Assembly: GCF_026340255.1 (NCBI RefSeq)
Contig: NZ_JAPEPJ010000001.1
Span: 3,403,001-3,467,000, forward strand
Source: Streptomyces sp. NBC_01408
GTDB lineage: Bacteria; Actinomycetota; Actinomycetes; Streptomycetales; Streptomycetaceae
DNA length: 64,000 bases
Direction: 5' to 3'
Shown: piece by piece, positions 36,303 through 45,831 of the stretch
Layout of the letters: every line of letters begins with the position of its first letter
How positions within the stretch are numbered: position 1 is the stretch's first letter
Notes under the pieces: model-generated
The model's database searches: none
Seen by the model: the letters and a program-made list of their open reading frames with translations, nothing else
Told to the model about the DNA's origin: nothing
Made by a program: the position numbers and the translations under genes

Positions 36303-37097
36303 TCAGCCCTGCAGGGCCTTGTCGATCGCCTCGGTGAAGGCCTGCGGCGAGTCCGGGGTGTTGATCTTCTTGCCGTCCATCTTCAGCGTCGGGGTGCCCG
36401 TCACTCCCGACTTGTTGAAGGCCTTGGACATCTCAAGGGCCCAGCGGTCGTACGTACCGTTCTCGACGTCCTTCTTGAAGTCGGCGTTCCCCTTGAGCGC
36501 CGGGACGGTGTCCGCGACCTTCAGCAGGTAGTCGTCCTTCGCGAAGCTGTCGACCGTCTCCTCGGGGTGCAGCTCCTTCGAGTACAGGGCCGCCTTGAAG
36601 TCGAGGAAGGCCTCCGGGCTGACGTTCAGCGCCGCGCCCAGGGCGCTCAGGGCGTTCTTCGACCCGTCGCCCTTGACGGCGTTGTCGATGAAGGTCGCAC
36701 CGACGTACTGGAGCTTGTACTTGCCCGCGTCCACGTCCTTGCGCATCTGCTCGCCGGCCTTCTGCTCGAAGTCCGCGCAGGCCGGGCAGCGCGAGTCCTC
36801 GTACAGCTCCAGGGTCTTCTTCGCCTCGGCCTTGCCGATGACGACGGTGGTGCCGTCCTCGCCCTCGGTGTTCTTCGGCTTGGCCAGCTCGGCCTTGGCG
36901 GCCTTGTCCCAGTAGCCGGGCTCGTTGGCCTGCACGACCAGGTAGCCGACGCCGCCGGCCAGGGCGAGGACGGCCGCGACCGCGCCCGCCACGACCACCT
37001 GGCGGCGCGTGCGGTCCCGCTTCGCCTGCTTCTCGCGCTCGGCGCGCAGCCGCTCGCGGGCCGCGGCCTTGTTCGCCTGGCTGTTGCGTGCACTCAT
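36303..37097 (-). CDS. DsbA-like membrane-anchored thioredoxin-fold protein
   Basis: A 264-residue protein with a charged cytoplasmic N-terminus (AARERLRAEREKQAKRDRTRR), one transmembrane helix (about 28-50), and an extracytoplasmic DsbA-fold domain with the redox motif CPAC in YEDSRCPACADFEQ. The cis-Pro region is VTGTPTLKMDGKKI. It probably forms or isomerises disulfides in exported proteins. The ATG at 37097 is preceded by GGAG; the frame is open to 37136. It is followed by a membrane protein upstream on the same strand, perhaps its redox partner. Confidence 0.9.
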   Translation of the reverse strand: MSARNSQANKAAARERLRAEREKQAKRDRTRRQVVVAGAVAAVLALAGGVGYLVVQANEPGYWDKAAKAELAKPKNTEGEDGTTVVIGKAEAKKTLELYEDSRCPACADFEQKAGEQMRKDVDAGKYKLQYVGATFIDNAVKGDGSKNALSALGAALNVSPEAFLDFKAALYSKELHPEETVDSFAKDDYLLKVADTVPALKGNADFKKDVENGTYDRWALEMSKAFNKSGVTGTPTLKMDGKKINTPDSPQAFTEAIDKALQG

Positions 37098-37117
37098 CGT
37101 GATCTCCGTGGGTGGTG

Positions 37118-37134
37118 GCATGTCAGTGACATGC
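37118..37134. promoter_or_regulatory. 17-bp perfect palindrome upstream of the dsbA-like gene
   Basis: GCATGTCA-G-TGACATGC, located 21-37 nt before the dsbA-like ATG and just after the membrane protein gene. Its symmetry suggests a dimeric regulator site. Confidence 0.4.
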
Positions 37135-37163
37135 AAAAAGGGATGGGGACTGCCGTACGTGCG

Positions 37164-37853
37164 TCAGGCGCCGGAGAGCGCGCCGAGCACGGGAGGTCCC
37201 CGTCGACCCACGGAATGGGCGGGGAACCGGGTACGGGCCACCGCGCCCGAGCGGAAGGGCCGCAGCGCCCGGCGCGCCGGTCCGGCGGCCACGGCCACCT
37301 TGGCCACCGCCAGCAGCAGCGGCCGGAACGCGCAGGCGGCCACCGCCCGCAGCAGCTGGCCCAGGGCCCGCTCGCCGTACGCGAGCCAGGCCGAAGCCAG
37401 CAGCCCGACCGAGACGTGCGCGCCGAGCAGCAGCCAGGGCGCCCACGGGCCGGGCGCGGCCAGCAGCGCCGCCGGATCGGCGGCCGGGCCGCCCACCTCG
37501 GTCAGCGGCCCGCCCACGGGAGTGCCCCCGCACAGCTCGTCCAGGCCCATCGCGCGCAGCGGACCGGAGACCGGGCCGCCCGCCGGGCCGTAGCAGACGT
37601 GCTGCCCGGCGGTGAAGACGGTGTCGGCGGCCAGCTCCAGCGGCACGAGCAGTCCGGCGATCGGGCCGAAGCCCCGCTCACGGCCCGCCATCGCGTAGGC
37701 GAGCGCGAACACGGCGGCGAAGGCCCCGACCGCCAGCGGCGCCGGCAGCGGCACCCGGGACATCAGGACGTGCGAGCCCGCGGAGAGCAGCACGACGACC
37801 GCGCTGAACAGCGCGGCCCGCAGCCCCCGGAGTCCTGCCCCTGATATGTCCAT
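37164..37853 (-). CDS. Hypothetical multi-pass membrane protein
   Basis: A 229-residue Ala/Leu-rich protein with about five hydrophobic segments (for example LFSAVVVLLSAGSHVLMS, VGAFAAVFALAYAMAG, WAPWLLLGAHVSVGLLASAWLA) and a basic C-terminal tail rich in Arg and Pro. Two Cys and a His lie in the middle loop (AGQHVCYGP, DELCGG). I recognise no catalytic family. It lies directly upstream of the dsbA-like gene on the same strand, 66 bp apart, so co-transcription is likely. A role as redox or cytochrome-biogenesis partner is only a guess from context. Confidence 0.75.
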   Translation of the reverse strand: MDISGAGLRGLRAALFSAVVVLLSAGSHVLMSRVPLPAPLAVGAFAAVFALAYAMAGRERGFGPIAGLLVPLELAADTVFTAGQHVCYGPAGGPVSGPLRAMGLDELCGGTPVGGPLTEVGGPAADPAALLAAPGPWAPWLLLGAHVSVGLLASAWLAYGERALGQLLRAVAACAFRPLLLAVAKVAVAAGPARRALRPFRSGAVARTRFPAHSVGRRGPPVLGALSGA

Positions 37854-37925
37854 CGCCGCGAGTGTGCCATGCGAGCCTGTGAAAACGGGACCTGGGGTGT
37901 CGAGCGGGGTCCGGATCCCGCCTGG

Positions 37926-39251
37926 TCACGACGTGAGGCGGCCGTTGCGGAAGAGGTCCACGAAGATCTGGTGGTCGGCGCGCGCCCGGGCCCCGTACGC
38001 GTGGGCGAAGTCCACCAGCAGCGCCGCGAAGCCCTCCTCGTCGGCCGCGATGGCCGCGTCGATGGCCCGCTCGGTGGAGAAGGGCACCAGCGTCTGCCCG
38101 CTCTCGGCCGCGTCGGCCGCCCCGTGCATGGTCGCCGTCGCCCGGCCCAGGTCCGCGACCACCGCGGCGATCTCCTCCGGGTCGTCCAGGTCCGACCAGT
38201 CCAGGTCCACCGCGTACGGGGAGACCTCCGCCACCAGCTGTCCCGAGCCGTCCAGCTCCGTCCAGCCCAGCCACGGGTCGGCATGCGCCTGGAGGGCCCG
38301 CTGGGAGATCACCGTGCGGTGCCCCTCGTGCCGGAAGTAGTCCCGCACCGCCCGGTCGGTGATGTGCCGGGACACGGCCGGGGTCTGGGCCTGCTTGAGG
38401 TAGATCACGACGTCGTTCTCCAGGGCGTCGCTGTGGCCCTCCAGCAGGATGTTGTAGGAGGGCAGCCCCGCCGAACCGATGCCGACGCCGCGGCGGCCCA
38501 CCACGTCCTTGACCCGGTAGGAGTCCGGGCGGACCAGCGATTCGTCGGGGAGGGTCTCCAGGTACCCGTCGAAGGCGGCCAGCACCTTGTAGCGGGTGGC
38601 GGCGTCCAGCTCGATCGTGCCTCCGCCGGAGGTGAAGCGGCGCTCGTAGTCCCGGATCTCCGTCATCGAGTCCAGCAGGGAGAAGCGGGTGCGGGAACGG
38701 GCCGAGCGCAGCGCCGCCAGCAGCGGGCCCTCGGCGCTGTCCAGGGTGAAGGAGGGCACCTCGTCATGCTTGGCCCCGGCGGCCAGGAGGTGGATCCGCT
38801 CCCGGTAGGCGCCGGCGTAGATCCGCACCAGCTCGCTGATCTGCTCGTCGCTGAGCGCCTTGGTGTAGCCGATCAGGGCGATGGAGGCGGCGAAGCGCTT
38901 GAGGTCCCAGGTGAAGGGGCCGACGTAGGCTTCGTCGAAATCGTTCACGTTGAAGATCAGCCGGCCGTTGGAGTCCATGTACGTGCCGAAGTTCTCCGCG
39001 TGCAGATCGCCGTGGATCCACACCCGGCCCGTCCGCTCGTCCAGGTACGGGCCCCCGTGCCGGTCGTGCTCCAGGTCCGCGTAGAAAAGGCAGGCCGTGC
39101 CCCGGTAGAAGGCGAAGGCCGAGGCGGCCATCTTCCGGAACTTCACCTGGAAGGCGGCGGGGTCGGCGGTGAGCAGCTCGCCGAAGGCGGTGTCGAACAC
39201 ATCGAGTATCTGCTCGGCGCGCTGCTCGTCGGTCGTGTCGGGAACCGCCAT
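37926..39251 (-). CDS. DUF2252 family protein (kinase-like fold)
   Basis: A 441-residue soluble protein of the DUF2252 family, which resembles aminoglycoside phosphotransferase/kinase folds. Matching motifs include VKFRKMAASAFAFYRG, the HRD-like IHGDLHAENFGTY, FNVNDFDEAYVGPF (DFD metal site) and DVVGRRGVGIGSAGLPSYNILLEG. The activity and substrate are not established. ATG 39251 follows AGGAGG. The same frame is open for another 1.2 kb antisense to dnaE, which is composition bias and not coding. It is divergent from dnaE. Confidence 0.88.
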   Translation of the reverse strand: MAVPDTTDEQRAEQILDVFDTAFGELLTADPAAFQVKFRKMAASAFAFYRGTACLFYADLEHDRHGGPYLDERTGRVWIHGDLHAENFGTYMDSNGRLIFNVNDFDEAYVGPFTWDLKRFAASIALIGYTKALSDEQISELVRIYAGAYRERIHLLAAGAKHDEVPSFTLDSAEGPLLAALRSARSRTRFSLLDSMTEIRDYERRFTSGGGTIELDAATRYKVLAAFDGYLETLPDESLVRPDSYRVKDVVGRRGVGIGSAGLPSYNILLEGHSDALENDVVIYLKQAQTPAVSRHITDRAVRDYFRHEGHRTVISQRALQAHADPWLGWTELDGSGQLVAEVSPYAVDLDWSDLDDPEEIAAVVADLGRATATMHGAADAAESGQTLVPFSTERAIDAAIAADEEGFAALLVDFAHAYGARARADHQIFVDLFRNGRLTS

Positions 39252-39446
39252 GGCGGATGCCTCCTGGTGCACGGGGTGGTACAGGTCCTGCCCGACGGGA
39301 CGCCGGTGCGGTGGTCCTGGTTCTGCAACGCCCGACCGTACCCGTGAGTGCCCGCGCCACGGGAGACGCGGAGCGACCCTTCTGTGTCGGTCCGGCGACG
39401 TAGACTTCGAGGCTGCCCCCACTCCACCCCCCGGAGGACTCACACC

Positions 39447-42400
39447 GTGACCAAGCCGCCGTTCACGCACCTGCACGTCCACACCCAGTACTCGCTGCTG
39501 GACGGTGCCGCGCGGCTGAAGGACATGTTCAACGCGTGCAACGAGATGGGCATGACGCACATCGCCATGTCCGACCACGGCAACCTGCACGGGGCCTACG
39601 ACTTCTTCCACAGTGCGAAGAAGGCCGGCGTCACGCCGATCATCGGCATCGAGGCGTACGTCGCCCCCGAGTCCCGGCGCAACAAGCGCCGCATCCAGTG
39701 GGGCCAGCCGCACCAGAAGCGGGACGACGTCTCCGGTTCCGGCGGTTACACCCACAAGACGATCTGGGCGGCGAACTCCACCGGCCTGCACAACCTCTTC
39801 CGGCTGTCCTCCGACGCGTACGCCGAGGGCTGGCTGACCAAGTGGCCGCGCATGGACAAGGAGACCATCTCCAAGTGGTCGGAGGGCCTGATCGCCTCCA
39901 CCGGCTGCCCCTCCGGCGAGCTCCAGACCCGACTGCGCCTCGGCCAGTTCGACGAGGCCCTCAAGGCCGCCTCCGAGTACCAGGACATCTTCGGCAAGGA
40001 CCGGTACTTCCTGGAGCTGATGGACCACGGCATCGAGATCGAGCGCCGGGTCCGCGACGGGCTGCTGGAGATCGGCAAGAAGCTCGGCATCCCGCCGCTG
40101 GTGACGAACGACTCGCACTACACGTACGCGCACGAATCGGCCTCGCACGACGCCCTGCTGTGCATCCAGACCGGCAAGAACCTCTCCGACCCGGACCGCT
40201 TCCGCTTCGACGGCACCGGCTACTACCTCAAGTCCACGGACGAGATGTACGCCATCGACTCCTCGGACGCCTGGCAGGAGGGCTGCCGCAACACCCTCCT
40301 GGTGGCCGAGCAGATCGACACCACCGGCATGTTCGAGGCCAAGAACCTCATGCCGAAGTTCGACATCCCGGAGGAGGGCTACACCGACACCACCTGGTTC
40401 AAGGAGGAAGTGCGGCGCGGCATGGCCCGCCGCTACCCGGGCGGTGTCCCCGAGGACCGGATGAAGCAGGCCGAGTACGAGATGGACGTCATCATCCAGA
40501 TGGGGTTCCCGGGCTACTTCCTCGTCGTCGCCGACTTCATCATGTGGGCCAAGAAGCAGGGCATCGCGGTGGGGCCGGGCCGCGGCTCCGCGGCCGGTTC
40601 GATCGTGTCGTACGCCATGGGCATCACCGACCTCGACCCGATCCCGCACGGCCTGATCTTCGAGCGCTTCCTGAACCCCGAGCGTGTCTCGATGCCCGAC
40701 GTCGACATCGACTTCGATGAGCGCAGGCGCGTCGAGGTGATCCGGTACGTGACCGACAAGTACGGCGAGGACAAGGTCGCCATGATCGGTACGTACGGAA
40801 AGATCAAGGCGAAGAACGCCATCAAGGACTCGGCCCGTGTCCTCGGCTACCCGTACGCCATGGGCGACCGGCTCACCAAGGCGATGCCCGCCGACGTCCT
40901 CGGCAAGGGCATCGACCTCAACGGCATCACCGACCCCTCGCACCCGCGCTACAGCGAGGCCGGCGAGATCCGGGCGATGTACGAGAACGAGCCGGACGTC
41001 AAGAAGGTCATCGACACCGCCCGCGGTGTGGAGGGCCTGGTCCGCCAGATGGGCGTGCACGCCGCCGGCGTGATCATGTCCAGCGAGCCCATCGTCGACC
41101 ACGCCCCGGTCTGGGTGCGGCACACGGACGGTGTGACGATCACGCAGTGGGACTACCCCCAGTGCGAGTCGCTGGGCCTGATCAAGATGGACTTCCTGGG
41201 CCTGCGGAACCTGACCATCATGGACGACGCCGTCAAGATGGTGAAGGCCAACAAGGGCATCGATCTCGATCTCCTGGGCCTCCCGCTCGACGACCCCAAG
41301 ACCTTCGAACTGCTCGGCCGCGGTGACACCCTCGGCGTCTTCCAGTTCGACGGCGGCCCCATGCGCTCCCTGCTGCGCCTGATGAAGCCCGACAACTTCG
41401 AGGACATCTCCGCCGTCTCGGCCCTGTACCGGCCGGGCCCGATGGGCATGAACTCGCACACGAACTACGCCCTGCGCAAGAACAAGCAGCAGGAGATCAC
41501 CCCGATCCACCCCGAGCTGGAGAAGCCGCTCGAAGAGGTGCTCGCGGTCACGTACGGCCTGATCGTCTACCAGGAGCAGGTGCAGAAGGCCGCCCAGATC
41601 ATCGCCGGGTACTCGCTCGGCGAGGCCGACATCCTGCGCCGCGTGATGGGCAAGAAGAAGCCCGAGGAGCTGGCGAAGAACTTCGTCATCTTCCAGGAGG
41701 GCGCGAAGAAGAACGGCTTCAGCGACAAGGCGATCCAGGCCCTGTGGGACGTCCTGGTCCCCTTCGCCGGCTACGCCTTCAACAAGGCCCACTCGGCCGC
41801 GTACGGACTGGTCTCCTACTGGACCGCCTACCTCAAGGCGAACTTCCCGGCCGAGTACATGGCGGGCCTGCTGACCTCGGTCAAGGACGACAAGGACAAG
41901 TCCGCGATCTACCTGAACGAGTGCCGCCGCATGGGCATCAAGGTCCTGCCGCCGAACGTGAACGAGTCCGAGCCGAATTTCGCCGCCCAGGGCGACGACG
42001 TGATCCTCTTCGGCCTCACCGCGGTGCGCAACGTCGGCAGCAACGTCGTCGAGTCGATCATCAAGAGCCGGAAGGCCAAGGGGAAGTTCTCCAGCTTCCC
42101 CGACTTCCTGGACAAGGTCGAGGCCGTCGTCTGCAACAAGCGGACCGTCGAGTCCCTGATCAAGGCCGGCGCCTTCGACGAGATGGGCCACACCCGCAAG
42201 GGCCTGGTCGCCCACCACGAGCCGATGATCGACAACGTGGTCGCCGTCAAGCGCAAGGAGGCCGAGGGACAGTTCGACCTCTTCGGCGGAATGGGCGACG
42301 AGGGCGCGAGCGACGAGCCCGGCTTCGGCCTCGACGTGGAGTTCTCCGACGTCGAGTGGGAGAAGTCCTACCTGCTCGCCCAGGAGCGCGAGATGCTCGG

Positions 42401-42992
42401 CCTCTACGTCTCCGACCACCCGCTCTTCGGCCTGGAGCACGTGCTCTCCGACAAGACGGACGCCGGGATCTCCCAGCTCACCGGCGGCGAGCACTCCGAC
42501 GGCGCCGTCGTCACCATCGGCGGCATCATCTCGGGCCTCCAGCGCAAGATGACCAAGCAGGGCAACGCCTGGGCCATCGCCACCGTCGAGGACCTGGCCG
42601 GCTCCATCGAGTGCATGTTCTTCCCGGCCACCTACCAGCTCGTCTCCACCCAGCTGGTCGAGGACACCGTCGTCTTCGTCAAGGGCCGCCTCGACAAGCG
42701 CGAGGACGTGCCCCGCCTGGTCGCCATGGAGATGATGGTCCCCGACGTGTCCAACGCCGGAACCAACGCCCCCGTCGTCCTCACCATCCCGACCGTCAAG
42801 GTCACTCCGCCGATGGTGACCCGTCTGGGCGAGATCCTGCGCCACCACCAGGGCAACAGCGAGGTCCGGATCAAGCTCCAGGGGCCGCGCACCACCACCG
42901 TGCTGCGCCTCGACAAGCACCGCGTGAAGCCGGACCCCGCCCTCTTCGGTGACCTGAAGGTGCTGCTCGGCCCGTCCTGCCTGGCCGGATAG
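39447..42992 (+). CDS. dnaE: DNA polymerase III alpha subunit DnaE
   Basis: This is the replicative polymerase subunit. The 1181 residues match DnaE1: an N-terminal PHP domain starting FTHLHVHTQYSLLDG, the palm catalytic acidic cluster PDVDIDFDE (D418, D420, D422), the finger and beta-binding regions, a C-terminal OB-fold nucleic-acid-binding domain (VVTIGGIISGLQRK), and the tail. GTG 39447 follows CGGAGGA and gives the expected MTKPPFTHLH start. It ends at a 20-bp-stem terminator. The PHP metal residues look intact, so proofreading by this domain is possible. Confidence 0.98.
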   Translation: MTKPPFTHLHVHTQYSLLDGAARLKDMFNACNEMGMTHIAMSDHGNLHGAYDFFHSAKKAGVTPIIGIEAYVAPESRRNKRRIQWGQPHQKRDDVSGSGGYTHKTIWAANSTGLHNLFRLSSDAYAEGWLTKWPRMDKETISKWSEGLIASTGCPSGELQTRLRLGQFDEALKAASEYQDIFGKDRYFLELMDHGIEIERRVRDGLLEIGKKLGIPPLVTNDSHYTYAHESASHDALLCIQTGKNLSDPDRFRFDGTGYYLKSTDEMYAIDSSDAWQEGCRNTLLVAEQIDTTGMFEAKNLMPKFDIPEEGYTDTTWFKEEVRRGMARRYPGGVPEDRMKQAEYEMDVIIQMGFPGYFLVVADFIMWAKKQGIAVGPGRGSAAGSIVSYAMGITDLDPIPHGLIFERFLNPERVSMPDVDIDFDERRRVEVIRYVTDKYGEDKVAMIGTYGKIKAKNAIKDSARVLGYPYAMGDRLTKAMPADVLGKGIDLNGITDPSHPRYSEAGEIRAMYENEPDVKKVIDTARGVEGLVRQMGVHAAGVIMSSEPIVDHAPVWVRHTDGVTITQWDYPQCESLGLIKMDFLGLRNLTIMDDAVKMVKANKGIDLDLLGLPLDDPKTFELLGRGDTLGVFQFDGGPMRSLLRLMKPDNFEDISAVSALYRPGPMGMNSHTNYALRKNKQQEITPIHPELEKPLEEVLAVTYGLIVYQEQVQKAAQIIAGYSLGEADILRRVMGKKKPEELAKNFVIFQEGAKKNGFSDKAIQALWDVLVPFAGYAFNKAHSAAYGLVSYWTAYLKANFPAEYMAGLLTSVKDDKDKSAIYLNECRRMGIKVLPPNVNESEPNFAAQGDDVILFGLTAVRNVGSNVVESIIKSRKAKGKFSSFPDFLDKVEAVVCNKRTVESLIKAGAFDEMGHTRKGLVAHHEPMIDNVVAVKRKEAEGQFDLFGGMGDEGASDEPGFGLDVEFSDVEWEKSYLLAQEREMLGLYVSDHPLFGLEHVLSDKTDAGISQLTGGEHSDGAVVTIGGIISGLQRKMTKQGNAWAIATVEDLAGSIECMFFPATYQLVSTQLVEDTVVFVKGRLDKREDVPRLVAMEMMVPDVSNAGTNAPVVLTIPTVKVTPPMVTRLGEILRHHQGNSEVRIKLQGPRTTTVLRLDKHRVKPDPALFGDLKVLLGPSCLAG

Positions 42993-43007
42993 TCCCGGCC
43001 GGACCGC

Positions 43008-43050
43008 ACGGAAGGGGCCTGCCCGGCGATGCCGGGCAGGCCCCTTCCGT
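43008..43050. terminator. Bidirectional hairpin terminator after dnaE
   Basis: A perfect 20-bp stem (left arm 43008-43027, right arm 43031-43050) with a 3-nt loop, between dnaE and the convergent small-protein gene; the right arm ends in CCCCTTCCGT. Confidence 0.9.
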
Positions 43051-43067
43051 CATCCGGTGCGGCCGCG

Positions 43068-43235
43068 TCAGTTGTGGCCGAACTTCTTCGTCTTGCTCTT
43101 GTGCGCCAGATCCATCGGACTCGGCGCCTGGGAGGCCGATTCGGGCGAGGATTCCGTCGAGCTCCTCGACGGGTCCTGCGAGGACGAACGGGACTGCTGC
43201 TGCTTCGGCTGCTTCTGCTGCTTGTTCTTGGCCAT
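43068..43235 (-). CDS. Small Gln/Ser/Lys-rich protein of unknown function
   Basis: A 55-residue protein starting MAKNKQQKQPKQQQ and ending KSKTKKFGHN. The composition is low-complexity: a basic Gln/Lys N-terminus, a Ser-rich acidic middle and a basic tail, so it is probably disordered. ATG 43235 has a GGAGG site at good spacing. I recall similar short proteins being conserved in Streptomyces, but no function is known to me. It is convergent with dnaE. Confidence 0.7.
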   Translation of the reverse strand: MAKNKQQKQPKQQQSRSSSQDPSRSSTESSPESASQAPSPMDLAHKSKTKKFGHN

Positions 43236-43457
43236 GGTGGAGCCTCCGTGATGGGGTCTAGGGGCCAGGACCGCCTTCACACTCACACAACGCCCGAAAC
43301 CGCGCATTTTGGATCATTACTGCGCGTAGCCGGTCCGCATTCCCGGGTCTCCTGAGAGATACGCCACGCCGATGATCCAGTTCCGGCCGTCAACACCCTT
43401 GCGGTCGGGCAGACTCGGGGCACTCGCCGAAAGCACAGAGGACCCCCAGGGAAGAGG

Positions 43458-44753
43458 GTGGAACGCGTGGACCGCTGCGTCGTCCTGGTGGACGCCGGCT
43501 ATCTGCTGGGCGCCGCCGCGAGCCTTCTCGCAGGGGAGCCCTCACGCTCCCGCATCACCGTCGACCACGCCGCCCTCATCCAGGGCCTGCGCGAGCGGGC
43601 CGAGGCCGACACCGAGCAGCCCCTGCTGCGCATCTACTGGTTCGACGGCGCACCCGACCGGGTGCCGCAGCCCGAGCACCGGCGGCTGCGCGTCATGCCC
43701 CGCGTCACCGTCCGCCTGGGCGCCCTGACCCGCAGCGACGGCCGCTGGGCCCAGAAGGGCGTCGACGCCGCCATGCACGCCGAGCTCACCGAGCTCGCCC
43801 GCAACCGCGCCTGCTCCGACGTGGTCCTGGTGACCGGCGACGGCGACCTGCTGCCCGGCCTGATGTCCGCCAAGGAACACGGCGTCGCCGTCCACCTGTG
43901 GGCCGTCCAGGCCGCCGACGGGGACTACAACCAGTCCGAGGACCTCGTGGCCGAAGCCGACGAACGCCGCGTCCTCGACCGCGCCTGGATCACCCGGGCC
44001 GTCCGCGCCAAGGACCTCACCGGACTCTGCGCCCCGCCGCCCGCCCCGCGCCCCGACATCGCCGCGATCCTCTCCGCCCCGCTGCCCGAGGCGGCGCTCG
44101 CCGAGGCCGCCCGCAACGGCAGCTCCGCCGGGGAGGCCGCGAGCAGCGGGCCCTCCCTGCCCGCCCCCACGGGCTCCGCGGCCAAGACCGTACCCACGCC
44201 CAAGGACCTCGCCGGATCCCTGCGGGCGCCCGGACAGCAGGCCGGACCGCCCGCCGGGCAGAACGCCGCCCAGCCCCCGGCAGGCAGCGCCCTGCGCTGG
44301 TCCTCCGACAAGGGCTGGATCGACCGGGCCGGACCGCTCGGCGAACCCGCCGAAACCGCCTCGCTGCCCACCCTCGCCCAGCTCACCAGCGCCGAACAGC
44401 GCTGGGCCGACCGCGAGGAGGACATCACCACCGTCGGAGGAGACCCGTTCGAGGTGGGACAGGTGTTCGCCCGGCGCTGGATGGAACGGCTCCCCGAGAC
44501 CGTGCACCTGCAGAAACTGGCCACGATGTACCCGCGGATCCCGCACCGCATCGACGGCGAGCTGCTGCGCTACGCCGCCCGGTTCGGGCTGCTCGCGCAC
44601 AAGGACGACCAGATCGACGAGCACGACCGGTACGCCATCCGGGCCGGGTTCTGGCGCGAGATCGACGTCCGGGCGGCTGCCGAACACGTGGCGGCCGTCC
44701 CGGGCGCAGCCCCCGCCGCGGCCGCCGCCCCGGCCACCCCGGCGGCCGAGTAG
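43458..44753 (+). CDS. NYN-domain (PIN-like) protein
   Basis: A 431-residue protein whose first 190 residues form an NYN/LabA-type nuclease fold. The acidic residues are in CVVLVDAGYLLG, IYWFDGAP, KGVDAAMHAEL and VVLVTGDGDLLPGL, matching the four-Asp active site of PIN-like RNases. A Pro/Ala/Gly-rich linker of about 100 residues separates it from a C-terminal domain (TTVGGDPFEVGQVFARRW to the end) of unknown class. RNA is the likely substrate by family, but this is inferred. The GTG start follows GGGAAGAGG; GTG 43467 is also possible. Confidence 0.85.
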   Translation: MERVDRCVVLVDAGYLLGAAASLLAGEPSRSRITVDHAALIQGLRERAEADTEQPLLRIYWFDGAPDRVPQPEHRRLRVMPRVTVRLGALTRSDGRWAQKGVDAAMHAELTELARNRACSDVVLVTGDGDLLPGLMSAKEHGVAVHLWAVQAADGDYNQSEDLVAEADERRVLDRAWITRAVRAKDLTGLCAPPPAPRPDIAAILSAPLPEAALAEAARNGSSAGEAASSGPSLPAPTGSAAKTVPTPKDLAGSLRAPGQQAGPPAGQNAAQPPAGSALRWSSDKGWIDRAGPLGEPAETASLPTLAQLTSAEQRWADREEDITTVGGDPFEVGQVFARRWMERLPETVHLQKLATMYPRIPHRIDGELLRYAARFGLLAHKDDQIDEHDRYAIRAGFWREIDVRAAAEHVAAVPGAAPAAAAAPATPAAE

Positions 44754-44781
44754 GGCCGGGAACCCCGTAGGCTGCTCCCTC

Positions 44782-45831
44782 GTGAGTACGGGCACAGCAC
44801 ACGCGGGACACCCCACGGCGGCGGCCTCGGCAGCAGCCGCCGGAGCGGCCTCCGACGTCGTCTGCGCGGTGCGTGACCTGGTCAAGACCTATCCCGCGGT
44901 ACGCGGTCGGCGCGGGGCCCCCGCCCTGCCCGAGACCCGTGCGAACGACGGGATCTCCCTGGACGTCCGGCGCGGCGAGATCTTCGGCCTGCTCGGCCCC
45001 AACGGCGCCGGCAAGTCCACGCTGGTCCGCCAGCTGACCGGCCTGATGCGGCCCGACTCCGGCACGGTGACCCTCCTCGGCCACGACCTCGTACGCCACC
45101 CCGAGCGGGCGGCCCGGCTGCTCGCCTACCTGGGGCAGGAGTCCACCGCCCTGGACGAGCTCACCGTGTCCCTGGCCGCCGAGACCACCGGGCGGCTGCG
45201 CGGACTGGCCGCACGCGAGGCCCGGGCCGCCCGGGACGCCGTACTGGAGGAACTCGGGCTGACCGCGATCGCGGGACGGCCCCTGAAGAAGCTCTCCGGC
45301 GGGCAGCGGCGCCTCGCCTGCTTCGCCGCCGCGCTGGTGGGGGAGCGGCCCGTACTGGTCCTGGACGAGCCCACCACCGGCATGGACCCGGTGGCCCGGC
45401 GGGCGGTGTGGTCGGCCGTGGACCGGCGGCGCGCCCAGCACGGGGCCACCGTCCTGCTCGTCACGCACAACGTCATCGAGGCCGAGACCGTCCTCGACCG
45501 GGTCGCCGTCATCGACCAGGGCACGGTCATCGCCTGCGACACCCCGGCCGGGCTGAAGGCCCAGGTCTCCGGCGAGGTCCGGCTGGAACTGGTGTGGCGC
45601 GAGGGCGCTCCGCTGGAGGTGCCCGAGGTCGCGCGGCTGCGCGCGGACGCCGTCGAGTCCGGACGCCGCTGGGTACTGCGGCTGGCGCCGGACGAGGCCA
45701 GGGCCGCGGTGGCCGCGGTCACCGGCGGCCCGGCCTTCGCCGCCCTCGACGATTTCACCCTGGCCACCCCGAGCCTGGAGGACGTGTACCTCGCGCTCGG
45801 CGGCAAGACGAAAGGGCTGGTGAAGTCGTGA
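44782..45831 (+). CDS. ABC transporter ATP-binding protein
   Basis: A 349-residue ATPase of an ABC-2-type exporter. Walker A GPNGAGKST is at 72-80, with the Q-loop in LLAYLGQESTAL, signature LSGGQRRLACFA, Walker B VLVLDEPTTGMDP and the switch His in LLVTHNVIEAE. A C-terminal extension of about 100 residues follows (GLKAQVSGEVRLELVW), as in DrrA/NatA-like exporters. Its stop overlaps the permease start. The substrate is unknown. Confidence 0.95.
   Translation: MSTGTAHAGHPTAAASAAAAGAASDVVCAVRDLVKTYPAVRGRRGAPALPETRANDGISLDVRRGEIFGLLGPNGAGKSTLVRQLTGLMRPDSGTVTLLGHDLVRHPERAARLLAYLGQESTALDELTVSLAAETTGRLRGLAAREARAARDAVLEELGLTAIAGRPLKKLSGGQRRLACFAAALVGERPVLVLDEPTTGMDPVARRAVWSAVDRRRAQHGATVLLVTHNVIEAETVLDRVAVIDQGTVIACDTPAGLKAQVSGEVRLELVWREGAPLEVPEVARLRADAVESGRRWVLRLAPDEARAAVAAVTGGPAFAALDDFTLATPSLEDVYLALGGKTKGLVKS

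Noticed and set aside
37926..42920. Very long minus-strand open frame (over 1600 codons) running from the DUF2252 gene through dnaE antisense.
   Set aside because: GC-rich codon bias leaves the antisense frame of dnaE open; only the part up to ATG 39251 has family motifs and a ribosome-binding site.
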